64,000 bases of DNA. It comes from Streptomyces zaomyceticus (GTDB taxonomy: Bacteria > Actinomycetota > Actinomycetes > Streptomycetales > Streptomycetaceae). A program made the position numbers and the translations under genes. The notes beneath the pieces are model-generated. The model was not told the DNA's origin and did not search any database. It saw only the letters and a program-made list of their open reading frames with translations. This document shows positions 32,818-40,027 of this stretch, in pieces. Positions within the stretch are counted from its first letter, which is position 1; every line of letters starts with the position of its first letter. The stretch spans positions 213,976 through 277,975 of the forward strand of contig NZ_BNBZ01000008.1 in assembly GCF_014656215.1 (NCBI RefSeq). Reading direction: 5' to 3'.

Positions 32818-34863
32818 TCAGGTGAACGGAAGCCAGACCAGGTGGTAGTGGAGCAGCATGCCCGTCGTCGCGACCGCGGCCGTCGCCGTGACGGCGAAGA
32901 GAAGGCGACCCGTGACGGTCCACCATCCACGGAGCCACGCGGCGACCGCGCCCGCCACGACGGCGAGGGTCAGGCAGAGCAGGGCCGTGCCCAGGGCCGT
33001 GACCGCGGACAGGAGGGGCGAGCCCAGAGGGACCATCTCCATCATCGCGTTGCCGTCCGCGACGACCGCCGCGAGCGCGGCCGCGAACGCGACCGAGGTC
33101 AGGCCGGCCGCCGCGCCCGCCGCACGGGTGGCCCTGGCCGCGGGCGGGTGCGGGGTCCGGCCGCGGGAGCGCCGCAGCAGGGCGACGGCCGGAAGGACGA
33201 GCGCGCCCGGGGCGAGCGCACCCATGCCGAGACCGAGCAGTCCCAGATGAAGGGCGGGTGACTGACGCCACGCCAGTCTTTCGTACGCCGTCGACGGTGT
33301 TGCCGAGGAGACCAGCACGCCGTCTTCGGTGAAGGCGAGCGTCGCCTGCTGTCCGCCGCGTTCCCGGAAGAGGCCGTTGCCGAGCGCGATCCAGCGCTGC
33401 CCGGGCCGGTCCGGGTCGGGCGAGAGACCGCTCGTGCGCAGTCCGCGTTCTCCGTCCTTCTCGACGGTGACACCGGCGACCAGGCCCTCGACCGACATGA
33501 GACCGGTGCGGCTGACACGGGCCGGGCGGTACGTACCGGTGTACGAGTCGAGGGCGGGGTCGGCGGAGGGTCCGGGGTCCGGGGCGGTGGAGTCCTCGTC
33601 GGCGGCGGTCGGGTTCCCCGCCGCCGGGCGCTCCGGCACCAGGGCGTCCACGATGCGGTTGATCAGGTCCTTGGCGTCCCAGGCGGCGCGGCCGTCCGTA
33701 CCGTCACCGTTGAAGACGACGAACACCCCCACGTCCCGGCCGGGCACGAGGAGCAGATGGGAGTGGAAGCCGGGGATGTCGCCGTCCTTGAACCAGCCGG
33801 TCCGCCCGCCGCGCCGCCACTCCTCGAAGCCGTAGCCGACCCCGGGCAGCCGGGGGTCCTGCCGGTGGTGCGCCTGCCGCATGAGGCGGTTCGCCGGAGT
33901 GTCGTCCGCGAGCTGGTCGGTCATCCAGCGCCCCATGTCGGCGGCGGTGGCGACGGCCCCCGGCCCGGTCGGACTCCAGGCACCGTACTGCCCCTTGTCC
34001 TCGGTCCAGCCGGACGGACCGCCGGGCCGGTAACCGCGGGCGAGGCGGGCGGCGATCGGGCCCGGCTGCGGCTGCGCGAACGTGGAGCCCGTCATGCCCA
34101 GCGGCTTGAGGATGTGCTCGTCGACGTAGGCGGGAAAGGCCTGGCCGGAGACGTCGGCGACGAGCTGACCGGCCAGCGCATAGGCGTAGTTGTCGTAGGC
34201 GGCGACCGTCCCCGGGGCTCGGATCCTGGGCGGCCGACGCGTCACGAGGCTCTCGGCGAGCGGTTCGACATCCTCCGCACGGGCCCTGTTGCGGCCGACG
34301 AGGTCGCTGTCGAAACCGGCGGTGTGCGTGAGGAGCCGGTCCAGGGTGACGGGGCGCCCGGGGTAGGTGTCGGGCACGGTGACCGCGCGGAGGTAGTCGT
34401 TGACGTCCGCCTCCGGGTCGACCTTGCCCTCGACGACGAGCCGGGAGGCGGCCTGCGCGGTGAACAGCTTGGCGAGCGACCCGAGGAAGAAGGCCGTACG
34501 GCCCGGATCGACCGGGGTCCCGTTGGTGACGTCGGCGACGCCGTACCCCTTGGAGAGGACCGTCCGGCCGCCGGAGACGACGGTGACCGCCGCACCGGGG
34601 ATGCGGTCGTTCGCGAGGTGGTCGGCGACGGCTCGGTCGACGAGGGAGGCGAGGGCTCCGCTCCGGGCGCCGCGAGCCCCGCCGGGGGCGCGGGCCTCGA
34701 TGCGGGCCGGAGCGGCCGGGTGAGGGGAGGAGTGAAGGGCCGTGCGGGCGGAGGCGGGCACGGCCGCGTGAGCCGTGGCGGGGAAGACCGGTGCGGCGGA
34801 TCCGATCGTCGTCATGATCGTGGCGGCCGTCGTGGCAAGGACTCGTATCGGCGTCGTACGCAT
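32818..34863 (-). CDS. Secreted/membrane class C beta-lactamase-like serine hydrolase
   Basis: The protein has 681 residues. A signal peptide (VLATTAATIMTTIGSAAPVF to TAHA) is followed by a beta-lactamase/DD-peptidase domain. The nucleophile lies in GSLAKLF (Ser129, Lys132, the SxxK motif), and YDNYAYALAGQLV carries the Tyr motif. A linker with many Asp and Pro residues leads to a small beta domain (residues ~430-530), then four to five membrane segments (LGLLGLGMGALAPGALVLP, GLTSVAFAAALAAVV, LLFAVTATAAVAT). The catalytic domain thus lies outside the cell, tethered by its C-terminus. It may act on peptidoglycan peptides or D-amino acid esters; the substrate is not shown. Confidence 0.87.
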   Translation of the reverse strand: MRTTPIRVLATTAATIMTTIGSAAPVFPATAHAAVPASARTALHSSPHPAAPARIEARAPGGARGARSGALASLVDRAVADHLANDRIPGAAVTVVSGGRTVLSKGYGVADVTNGTPVDPGRTAFFLGSLAKLFTAQAASRLVVEGKVDPEADVNDYLRAVTVPDTYPGRPVTLDRLLTHTAGFDSDLVGRNRARAEDVEPLAESLVTRRPPRIRAPGTVAAYDNYAYALAGQLVADVSGQAFPAYVDEHILKPLGMTGSTFAQPQPGPIAARLARGYRPGGPSGWTEDKGQYGAWSPTGPGAVATAADMGRWMTDQLADDTPANRLMRQAHHRQDPRLPGVGYGFEEWRRGGRTGWFKDGDIPGFHSHLLLVPGRDVGVFVVFNGDGTDGRAAWDAKDLINRIVDALVPERPAAGNPTAADEDSTAPDPGPSADPALDSYTGTYRPARVSRTGLMSVEGLVAGVTVEKDGERGLRTSGLSPDPDRPGQRWIALGNGLFRERGGQQATLAFTEDGVLVSSATPSTAYERLAWRQSPALHLGLLGLGMGALAPGALVLPAVALLRRSRGRTPHPPAARATRAAGAAAGLTSVAFAAALAAVVADGNAMMEMVPLGSPLLSAVTALGTALLCLTLAVVAGAVAAWLRGWWTVTGRLLFAVTATAAVATTGMLLHYHLVWLPFT

Positions 34864-35025
34864 GTGTCGACGATCTCGTCCGGGCCCGGGGCGGCGGCAG
34901 TGCGGGACGCATCGAGCCCTGTGTATTTCACATGGGTCGGGCGGGCGTGGCGCACCGGGAAGGGAGCCTCCCGATCCAGGCGATCGGAAGCGGGGCGCTC
35001 CGACACGGAAGCCGCGAACGTCGGC

Positions 35026-35418
35026 TCACGTGGAGAGGTGACGTCTGACGAAGGGTGCCGTGCCCAGGACGAGTACGGCGAAGGCGACCAACCGCTGGAG
35101 GCCGGGCTGATCGGCGATGCCGCTGCCCTGGATGCCGTAGATCGCGTACCAGTTGGCGATGAGGTCGGTCGCCAGGACGACGCAGGCGAGATCCGCGCCT
35201 CGACGTCTTCGTCTGATCAGAAGCACCGCCGCGAGCGGGTCGAGGAGAGCCAGCGAGGACCAGTAGAGGTTGAGCCACCTCGGAGCCCAGTCGTAGGCCT
35301 GAAGGCCGTGGTGAAGAAGGTCGGTGACATGCGTGACGGTGCCGACCAGCAGGCCTGCTGCGACAGCGCACACCACGATCACCACCCAGAGTGGGGTGCG
35401 GTGCGTCGAAGTGGTCAC
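35026..35418 (-). CDS. Small four-helix membrane protein
   Basis: The protein has 130 residues with four membrane segments: WVVIVVCAVAAGLLVGTV, LYWSSLALLDPLAAVLLI, LACVVLATDLIANWYAIYG and LVAFAVLVLGTAPFV. The loop contains HVTDLLHHG and WAPRWLNLYW. It resembles an uncharacterised actinomycete family and I can give no function. It starts at ATG and is divergent from the GNAT gene 183 bp away. Confidence 0.65.
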   Translation of the reverse strand: MTTSTHRTPLWVVIVVCAVAAGLLVGTVTHVTDLLHHGLQAYDWAPRWLNLYWSSLALLDPLAAVLLIRRRRRGADLACVVLATDLIANWYAIYGIQGSGIADQPGLQRLVAFAVLVLGTAPFVRRHLST

Positions 35419-35601
35419 ACACCGATCGTCGCAGCCGCGGGTGTCTCCCCGTCAGGCAGCCGGTCGGGAGACCGGGAGCCGGTGGGCACGAGACCTCGTC
35501 CACCGCCACCACGCCACCGTCTCGTCGCGGCGATCGGCCCATGACCGGGCCCGAAGGGAATTCGTTTCACCCGGCAGTGGCACAACCGGGACACTCACCC
35601 C

Positions 35602-36075
35602 GTGACCACAGACTGCACCGTGCGCCCGGCCCGGCCCGAAGACGCGCGCCGCCTGGCCGAGCTGCGCTGGATCTTCAAGGAAGAGGACCACGAAGGGCAG
35701 GCACCGGCCTCGGCCCGGTCCCCGGAAGAGGCGGAGCGGTGGATCCGTGACCGGCTCGACGGCGGCCACTGGCCGGCCTGGGTCGCGGAGACCGGGGACG
35801 GCATCTGCGCCCATGTGTTCCTCTGCCTGGTCGAGAGGCTGCCCGAGCCGTACGGCGACAACCTCCCGACCGGCTACGTGACGAACTTCTTCGTCACACC
35901 GCCCCGACGGAACAGGGGAACCGGGTCGGCGCTCCTCGAAGCGCTGACACTGCACGCACGCGGCGCCGGGTTCGAATCCCTGATCGTCTGGCCGTCGGAT
36001 CGCAGCGGCCCCCTCTACCGACGCTCCGGGTTCCAGCCGTCGGAGGAGCTGCTGGAGCTCCCGCTCGACACCTGA
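35602..36075 (+). CDS. GNAT family N-acetyltransferase
   Basis: The protein has 157 residues. TDCTVRPARPEDARRLAEL is a typical GNAT N-terminus, GYVTNFFVTPPRRNRGTGSALLEAL is motif A, where the PRRNRGTG turn holds the acetyl-CoA pyrophosphate, and LYRRSGF is motif B. It should acetylate an amine using acetyl-CoA in the cytoplasm; the substrate is unknown. The start is GTG. The histidine kinase gene follows after 34 bp but appears to have its own promoter. Confidence 0.83.
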   Translation: MTTDCTVRPARPEDARRLAELRWIFKEEDHEGQAPASARSPEEAERWIRDRLDGGHWPAWVAETGDGICAHVFLCLVERLPEPYGDNLPTGYVTNFFVTPPRRNRGTGSALLEALTLHARGAGFESLIVWPSDRSGPLYRRSGFQPSEELLELPLDT

Positions 36076-36097
36076 TGAGCCCCTTCCGAGGGCCCTC

Positions 36098-36109
36098 TAC
36101 TGTGACCTC
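36098..36109 (+). promoter_or_regulatory. Candidate -10 box for a leaderless kinase transcript
   Basis: TACTGT at 36098-36103 fits the Streptomyces -10 pattern TAnnnT and lies six bases before the ATG at 36110. No Shine-Dalgarno sequence precedes that ATG, so transcription may begin at or next to it. No good -35 box is seen. Confidence 0.4.
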
Positions 36110-38068
36110 ATGAACGGGTGGGGGAAGGCATGTCCGCGCAGGTCGGCACGGGAGTTCGGGGAGGACGGCTCCTCCGACGGATCCGACGGCGGCCCGGCCC
36201 CCTCGATCGTCTCCGTGGTCCTCGTCGTCGTCATTCTCGGGTTCTCCTTCGAACCCGGAGTCCTCCTCCCCCGCCCCGCCGCCGTGCCGATGCTGTTGCT
36301 CCAGATCGTCACCTGCCTGCCCGCGACGCGGCGGCTGCGCGGAGCCTGGACCCTGGCCGCGCAGACTCTGCTCGCCCCCTGGTCCGGCCTGCCCGGATTC
36401 CTCGGGGCATCCGTGCTGCTGATCGTCGAACAGCGCGTCCGATGGGCCCTGTTCGCGGTCGTCGTGCTCGCCGGCGGGCTGCTCGCACCGGGCGACGGCG
36501 GTCTCCACTCCGTCCTCAACGGCATGGGCAACGCCTTCGCCCACGGGCTGATCATCTACGCGCTGACGCGGCTCACCGACCTCTACACCGAACTCCGTAC
36601 CACCCGGCACGCACTGGCGCGGGCCCGGGTCGTGGCCGAGCGCGAGCACGCCGGGCGGATGCTCGAAGCGGCACTGGGAACAGCCCTTGCGGAGGTCATC
36701 CGGTTGGCCGGGCAGGGCACCCGGGCGGCACCGGAGTTGACGGCGGTGGCGCGTGCCGCGGCGGAGCGGGTGCGGGCAGCGCCGCCCCCGCCGTCGGCCG
36801 ATGTGGCGGACGTTCCCGCGCGGGCCCTGACGCCCCGGCCGGCCTGGCCCATCGTCGTCGCCACCCACCTCGAGTACCTCGTCGTGGGTGCGGCCTTCCT
36901 GCTGGACGACGGGGTCACGGGCGTACGGTTCGGCGTGTACGCGGCCGCGTTGGCGACGGTCGTCGGGCTGCAGGCGTACCACTCCCTTCCCCGCGCGCCG
37001 GGAGTGCGTCCCCGGTTCGCGGCGTGGACGCTGGGGGCACAACTCACGCTCGCCCTCGGCGTACTGGCGGCTCCGGACGGCCCGTACCCCCAACTGGTGG
37101 GGTTCGCCGCGGCATCGGTGCTGATCGTCCTGCCGGGGCGCGTCGCCTGGCCGGCGGCGGCCGCGCTCACCGCCCTCGTCGCGGTCACGGCTCTGGTGCG
37201 GACGGACGGTCCCGGAGCCCGGGGCACCGTGCCGCTGGTCCTGGACGTCGTGGTCATCGCCGTGGTCTTCTACGGCCTGGCGCTGCTCACCGCCCTCGTC
37301 CATCAGGTGCGGGAGGCCCGCGGAGCACTGGCCGCGCTCGCCGTGGCGCGCGAGCGTCGGCGTATCGCCCGGGACGTGCACGATCTGCTGGGCTACGGGC
37401 TGTCGGGGATCGCGCTGAAGGGTGAGCTGGCGGTCCGTGACCCGGACCCGGAACGCGCCGCCGGCCATCTCGCGGACGCCGCGGCCCTGGCCGGCCGGGC
37501 GCTGGCGGATCTCCGGGACATACCCGGGGACGGCACGCGGCTGGACCTCCGCGAGGAAGTGGACTCCGCGGACGAGGTGCTGGGCGCCGCGGGTGTCAGG
37601 CTGCGGGTCCATGGCGAGCTGGATTCGCGCGACGGGGCGGAGGCGCTGTTCGCCACGGTGTTGCGGGAGGCGGTGACGAACGTCCTGCGGCATGCCCCGG
37701 GAGCACGGTGGTGCGAGGTGAGGTTCGGCTCCGGCACGCTCCGGGTGACGAACGACGGACGGGCGCCCGGCTTTCCCGCGCGGGAGGAGAGCACCACCGG
37801 GGGTGGTGGCAACGGGCTGCGGAATCTGCGGGAGCGGGTGGAGGCGGTCGGAGGGGTACTGGAGGCCGCGCCGGCCGCCGACGGCCCGAGGGACGGCAGC
37901 GGCCGGGGCCGCGGCTACATCCTCACGATCCGACTGGCCTCCGCGTCCGCATTCCGTCCCGCGCCGGCCGCGGCGCCCGTCTCCGCTCCCGGATCGGCGG
38001 CCGATTCCGCGCCCGACTCCGCGTCCGCGTCCGCGTCCACGTCCTCACGCGTCACCGCCACGGAATGA
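36110..38068 (+). CDS. Sensor histidine kinase (HisKA_3) with internally duplicated module
   Basis: The protein has 652 residues. A first membrane block (~30-125) is followed by AEREHAGRMLEAALGTAL (residues ~176-193). A second membrane block (~240-405) precedes the active dimerisation segment RERRRIARDVHDLLGYGL with phospho-acceptor His424. The two segments align position by position, with Glu186 in place of His, so the first half is a decayed copy. The ATPase domain follows with REAVTNVLRHA (N box), VTNDGRAPG and GGNGLRNLRERVEAVGG. The C-terminus is an Ala/Ser/Pro tail from TCCGCG repeats. It should phosphorylate the NarL-type regulator encoded tail to tail, 7 bp away. The input signal is unknown. 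Confidence 0.87.
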   Translation: MNGWGKACPRRSAREFGEDGSSDGSDGGPAPSIVSVVLVVVILGFSFEPGVLLPRPAAVPMLLLQIVTCLPATRRLRGAWTLAAQTLLAPWSGLPGFLGASVLLIVEQRVRWALFAVVVLAGGLLAPGDGGLHSVLNGMGNAFAHGLIIYALTRLTDLYTELRTTRHALARARVVAEREHAGRMLEAALGTALAEVIRLAGQGTRAAPELTAVARAAAERVRAAPPPPSADVADVPARALTPRPAWPIVVATHLEYLVVGAAFLLDDGVTGVRFGVYAAALATVVGLQAYHSLPRAPGVRPRFAAWTLGAQLTLALGVLAAPDGPYPQLVGFAAASVLIVLPGRVAWPAAAALTALVAVTALVRTDGPGARGTVPLVLDVVVIAVVFYGLALLTALVHQVREARGALAALAVARERRRIARDVHDLLGYGLSGIALKGELAVRDPDPERAAGHLADAAALAGRALADLRDIPGDGTRLDLREEVDSADEVLGAAGVRLRVHGELDSRDGAEALFATVLREAVTNVLRHAPGARWCEVRFGSGTLRVTNDGRAPGFPAREESTTGGGGNGLRNLRERVEAVGGVLEAAPAADGPRDGSGRGRGYILTIRLASASAFRPAPAAAPVSAPGSAADSAPDSASASASTSSRVTATE

Positions 38069-38075
38069 CGCCCTG

Positions 38076-38684
38076 TCACCCCAGCCACCCCTGTTCCCGG
38101 GCGATCCGCACCGCGTCCAGCCGGTTGCGGGCGTCGAGCTTGGTGACGGCGGCGCCGAGGTAGTTCCGTACGGTTCCCTGGGTGAGGTGCAGTTCACGCG
38201 CGATGTGGCCGAGCTCCGCACCGGTCGCGGCCAGTCGCAGCACATCGGTCTCCCGAGGGGTGAGCGGACTCTCCTCGGCGGTGAGCGCCGCGACGGCCAG
38301 GGCGGGGTCGATGACGTGCTCCCCGGCCGCCACCCGGCGGATCGCGGCGGCGAGCCGGTCCGACGGGGCGCTCTTGAGCATGAACCCGCCGACCCGCGCG
38401 GCGAGCGCGGACCGCAGTGCCTCGGGGCGGCTCAGCCCGGTGAGGATCATGACCCGGCAATCGGGAAGCGCGACGGAGAGGTCGCGGGCGGCCGACAGAC
38501 CGTCCGCACCGGGCATCTCCAGGTCGAGGACGGCGACGGTGGGCCGGTGGGCCAGGGCGGCGGAAACGACCGCGTCCCCCCGGTCGACTTCGGCGACGAC
38601 CTCCATGTCCGCCTCCAGGCCCAGCAGGGCGGCCAGCGCCCCACGGATCATGTGCATGTCCTCGGCCAGCAGAATACGGATCAC
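38076..38684 (-). CDS. NarL/LuxR-family response regulator
   Basis: The protein has 202 residues. The receiver domain has acidic residues Glu8/Asp9 (LLAEDMHM), phospho-acceptor Asp54 (VLDLEMPG), the switch Thr in ILTGLS and the Lys in MLKSAP. The C-terminal LuxR helix-turn-helix reads LTPRETDVLRLAATGAEL and LHLTQGTVRNYLGAAVTKL. The GTG at 38684 was chosen over two upstream starts because GGGGGAG lies six bases before it. It is convergent with the kinase gene, an unusual arrangement for a pair normally found as an operon, so kinase and regulator must be balanced through separate promoters. Confidence 0.88.
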   Translation of the reverse strand: MIRILLAEDMHMIRGALAALLGLEADMEVVAEVDRGDAVVSAALAHRPTVAVLDLEMPGADGLSAARDLSVALPDCRVMILTGLSRPEALRSALAARVGGFMLKSAPSDRLAAAIRRVAAGEHVIDPALAVAALTAEESPLTPRETDVLRLAATGAELGHIARELHLTQGTVRNYLGAAVTKLDARNRLDAVRIAREQGWLG

Positions 38685-38831
38685 GGTCACCTCCCCCAAG
38701 ATCGTAACGGCCGCGCCGCGGGCCCCCCGAGGTGCGGGAGAAACTTCGGCGGGAGGCGAATCCTCTCCGCCCCGCCCCGTCTCTCATCCGTGTACCGGCC
38801 GAACGGGCCGGCGGAACCGGGAGGAACACCC

Positions 38832-38921
38832 ATGATGATCACTGGCCTCGTCGTGATCGGAGTCCTGCTCGTGGGGGCGTGCAGCTGGCACCTGCTGCGT
38901 CGCTACAAGAGCCGGGTCTGA
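38832..38921 (+). CDS. 29-residue single-pass membrane peptide
   Basis: The peptide starts MMITGLVVIGVLLVGAC, forms one membrane helix, and ends in a basic tail (WHLLRRYKSRV). GGGAGGAA lies at a suitable distance before two ATG codons. The positive tail suggests a cytoplasmic C-terminus, and the Cys at residue ~17 lies at the end of the helix. It sits 47 bp before an ECF sigma factor gene on the same strand and may be a small regulator or part of the same stress unit. The size is too small to assign a family. Confidence 0.55.
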   Translation: MMITGLVVIGVLLVGACSWHLLRRYKSRV

Positions 38922-38968
38922 CCGACGCCCCCGCGGGGAGCAGGGCGTCTTCAGGAAATGAGGAATAC

Positions 38969-39586
38969 ATGAAGCAGCGATTCTCCTGGCCCGACGAGCG
39001 GTTGATCAAAGCCGCTCAGAACGGCGACATCGCGTCGCTCACCACCGTCGTCATGGAATCGCAGCCCCATGTGCGCAGGTTCGCCCTGTCGCTGTGCGCC
39101 ACGCCGCAGGACGCGGAGGACGCGGCGCAGGAGGCGCTGATCATCCTGTACCGGAAGATCGGCACCCTGCGGGCGACCGGCGCGCTGGCCTCCTGGATGT
39201 TCCGGATCGTGCGCAACGAATGCCTCCGGCACGTACGGCTGCTCATCTCGCGGCGCGAGGAGGTGTCGGTCGAGCCGGAGGCGAGCGCCACGGAGCGGTC
39301 CGCCGAGGACGCGGTGCTGCACAGGCTGGAGGTGGAGCGGATCGCGGCCGCGGTCGGTGCCCTTCCCCCTGAGCAGCGACAGGTCCTGATCATGCGGGAC
39401 GTTCAGGACCTGCCCGGAAGGGCCGTCGCCCATTCGCTCGGTCTGAGCAACGCGGCGATGAAGTCCCGGCTGCACAGGGCACGCGCGGCCCTGCGCCGCT
39501 CTCTGGCGGCGACCGACCAGGGTCCGGGCCTCGCGCCCGGCCAGGAGGCCGGACGAGCCGTCGAGCAACGAGTCGGAGGGGAATGA
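38969..39586 (+). CDS. ECF-family RNA polymerase sigma factor
   Basis: The protein has 205 residues. Region 2: RLIKAAQNGDIASLTTVV, then ATPQDAEDAAQEALIILYRKIGTLRATGALASWMFRIVRNECLRH-like sequence. Region 4: LPPEQRQVLIMRDVQDLPGRAVAHSLGLSNAAMKSRLHRAR. It reads a -35 box through the C-terminal helix-turn-helix. The ATG has AGGAA just upstream. The next gene begins 3 bases after the stop, so the Cys-containing membrane protein is very likely its partner. Confidence 0.88.
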   Translation: MKQRFSWPDERLIKAAQNGDIASLTTVVMESQPHVRRFALSLCATPQDAEDAAQEALIILYRKIGTLRATGALASWMFRIVRNECLRHVRLLISRREEVSVEPEASATERSAEDAVLHRLEVERIAAAVGALPPEQRQVLIMRDVQDLPGRAVAHSLGLSNAAMKSRLHRARAALRRSLAATDQGPGLAPGQEAGRAVEQRVGGE

Positions 39587-39589
39587 GTC

Positions 39590-39943
39590 ATGACCACGAA
39601 CACCACAGTCGGCGCCCGGGACGCGCAGAGCGCGAAGCACGGGGCCGCCACCCGGTCCGGGGAGCCCGGCAGGGACTTCGCCAGCAAGTCCGTCCCGCGC
39701 CACCTGGCGCGCGGCGCCGTCGGGTTCGGGCTGATCATCGGGTCGATCGCCCTGGTGCCGGTCGCGGGCCCGGCCACCCTGCTCGCGGCCCCACTGGCCC
39801 TGATCGCCTTCCGCGGCTGCCCCACCTGCTGGATGGTCGGCCTGGCGCAGACGATCTCCCGCGGCCGCCTGGAACGCCAGTGCGTGGACGGCGTCTGCGT
39901 CATCACCAGAACGCAGCCGCCGACACAGCCCTCGAACCGGTAA
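39590..39943 (+). CDS. Cys-rich membrane protein (DUF2892-like), ECF partner
   Basis: The protein has 117 residues. The N-terminal ~35 residues are polar, followed by LARGAVGFGLIIGSIALVPV and GPATLLAAPLALIAFRGC, two membrane helices, then RGCPTCWMVGL and ERQCVDGVC. The helix pair ending in GCPxC resembles the DUF2892 family of small membrane proteins often found with rhodanese-like or stress genes. Four Cys in two pairs (CPTC and CVDGVC) near the membrane could bind zinc or form disulfides, so a redox- or metal-sensing anti-sigma role is possible. That is inference, since no HxxxCxxC anti-sigma motif is present. It lies 3 bp after the sigma gene. Confidence 0.7.
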   Translation: MTTNTTVGARDAQSAKHGAATRSGEPGRDFASKSVPRHLARGAVGFGLIIGSIALVPVAGPATLLAAPLALIAFRGCPTCWMVGLAQTISRGRLERQCVDGVCVITRTQPPTQPSNR

Positions 39944-39955
39944 TCCGGTTCGGGG
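39930..39955. terminator. Stem-loop over the stop codon
   Basis: CCTCGAACCGG pairs with CCGGTTCGGGG (one G-T pair) around the loop TAAT, which contains the TAA stop of the Cys-rich membrane protein gene. It lies in a convergent gap and may terminate this operon. Confidence 0.5.
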
Positions 39956-40027
39956 CCGAGGGAGGAACGTTCAGGGGCACGGCAAGGCGGGGCAGGCTGC
40001 ACAGAGCAGTGTGACGTGGTTGCGGTC

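Noticed and set aside
35960..35985. GGTTCGAATCC, identical to a tRNA T-arm
   Set aside because: It lies in frame inside the GNAT gene (encoding GFESL) and no acceptor, D or anticodon arms can be folded around it.
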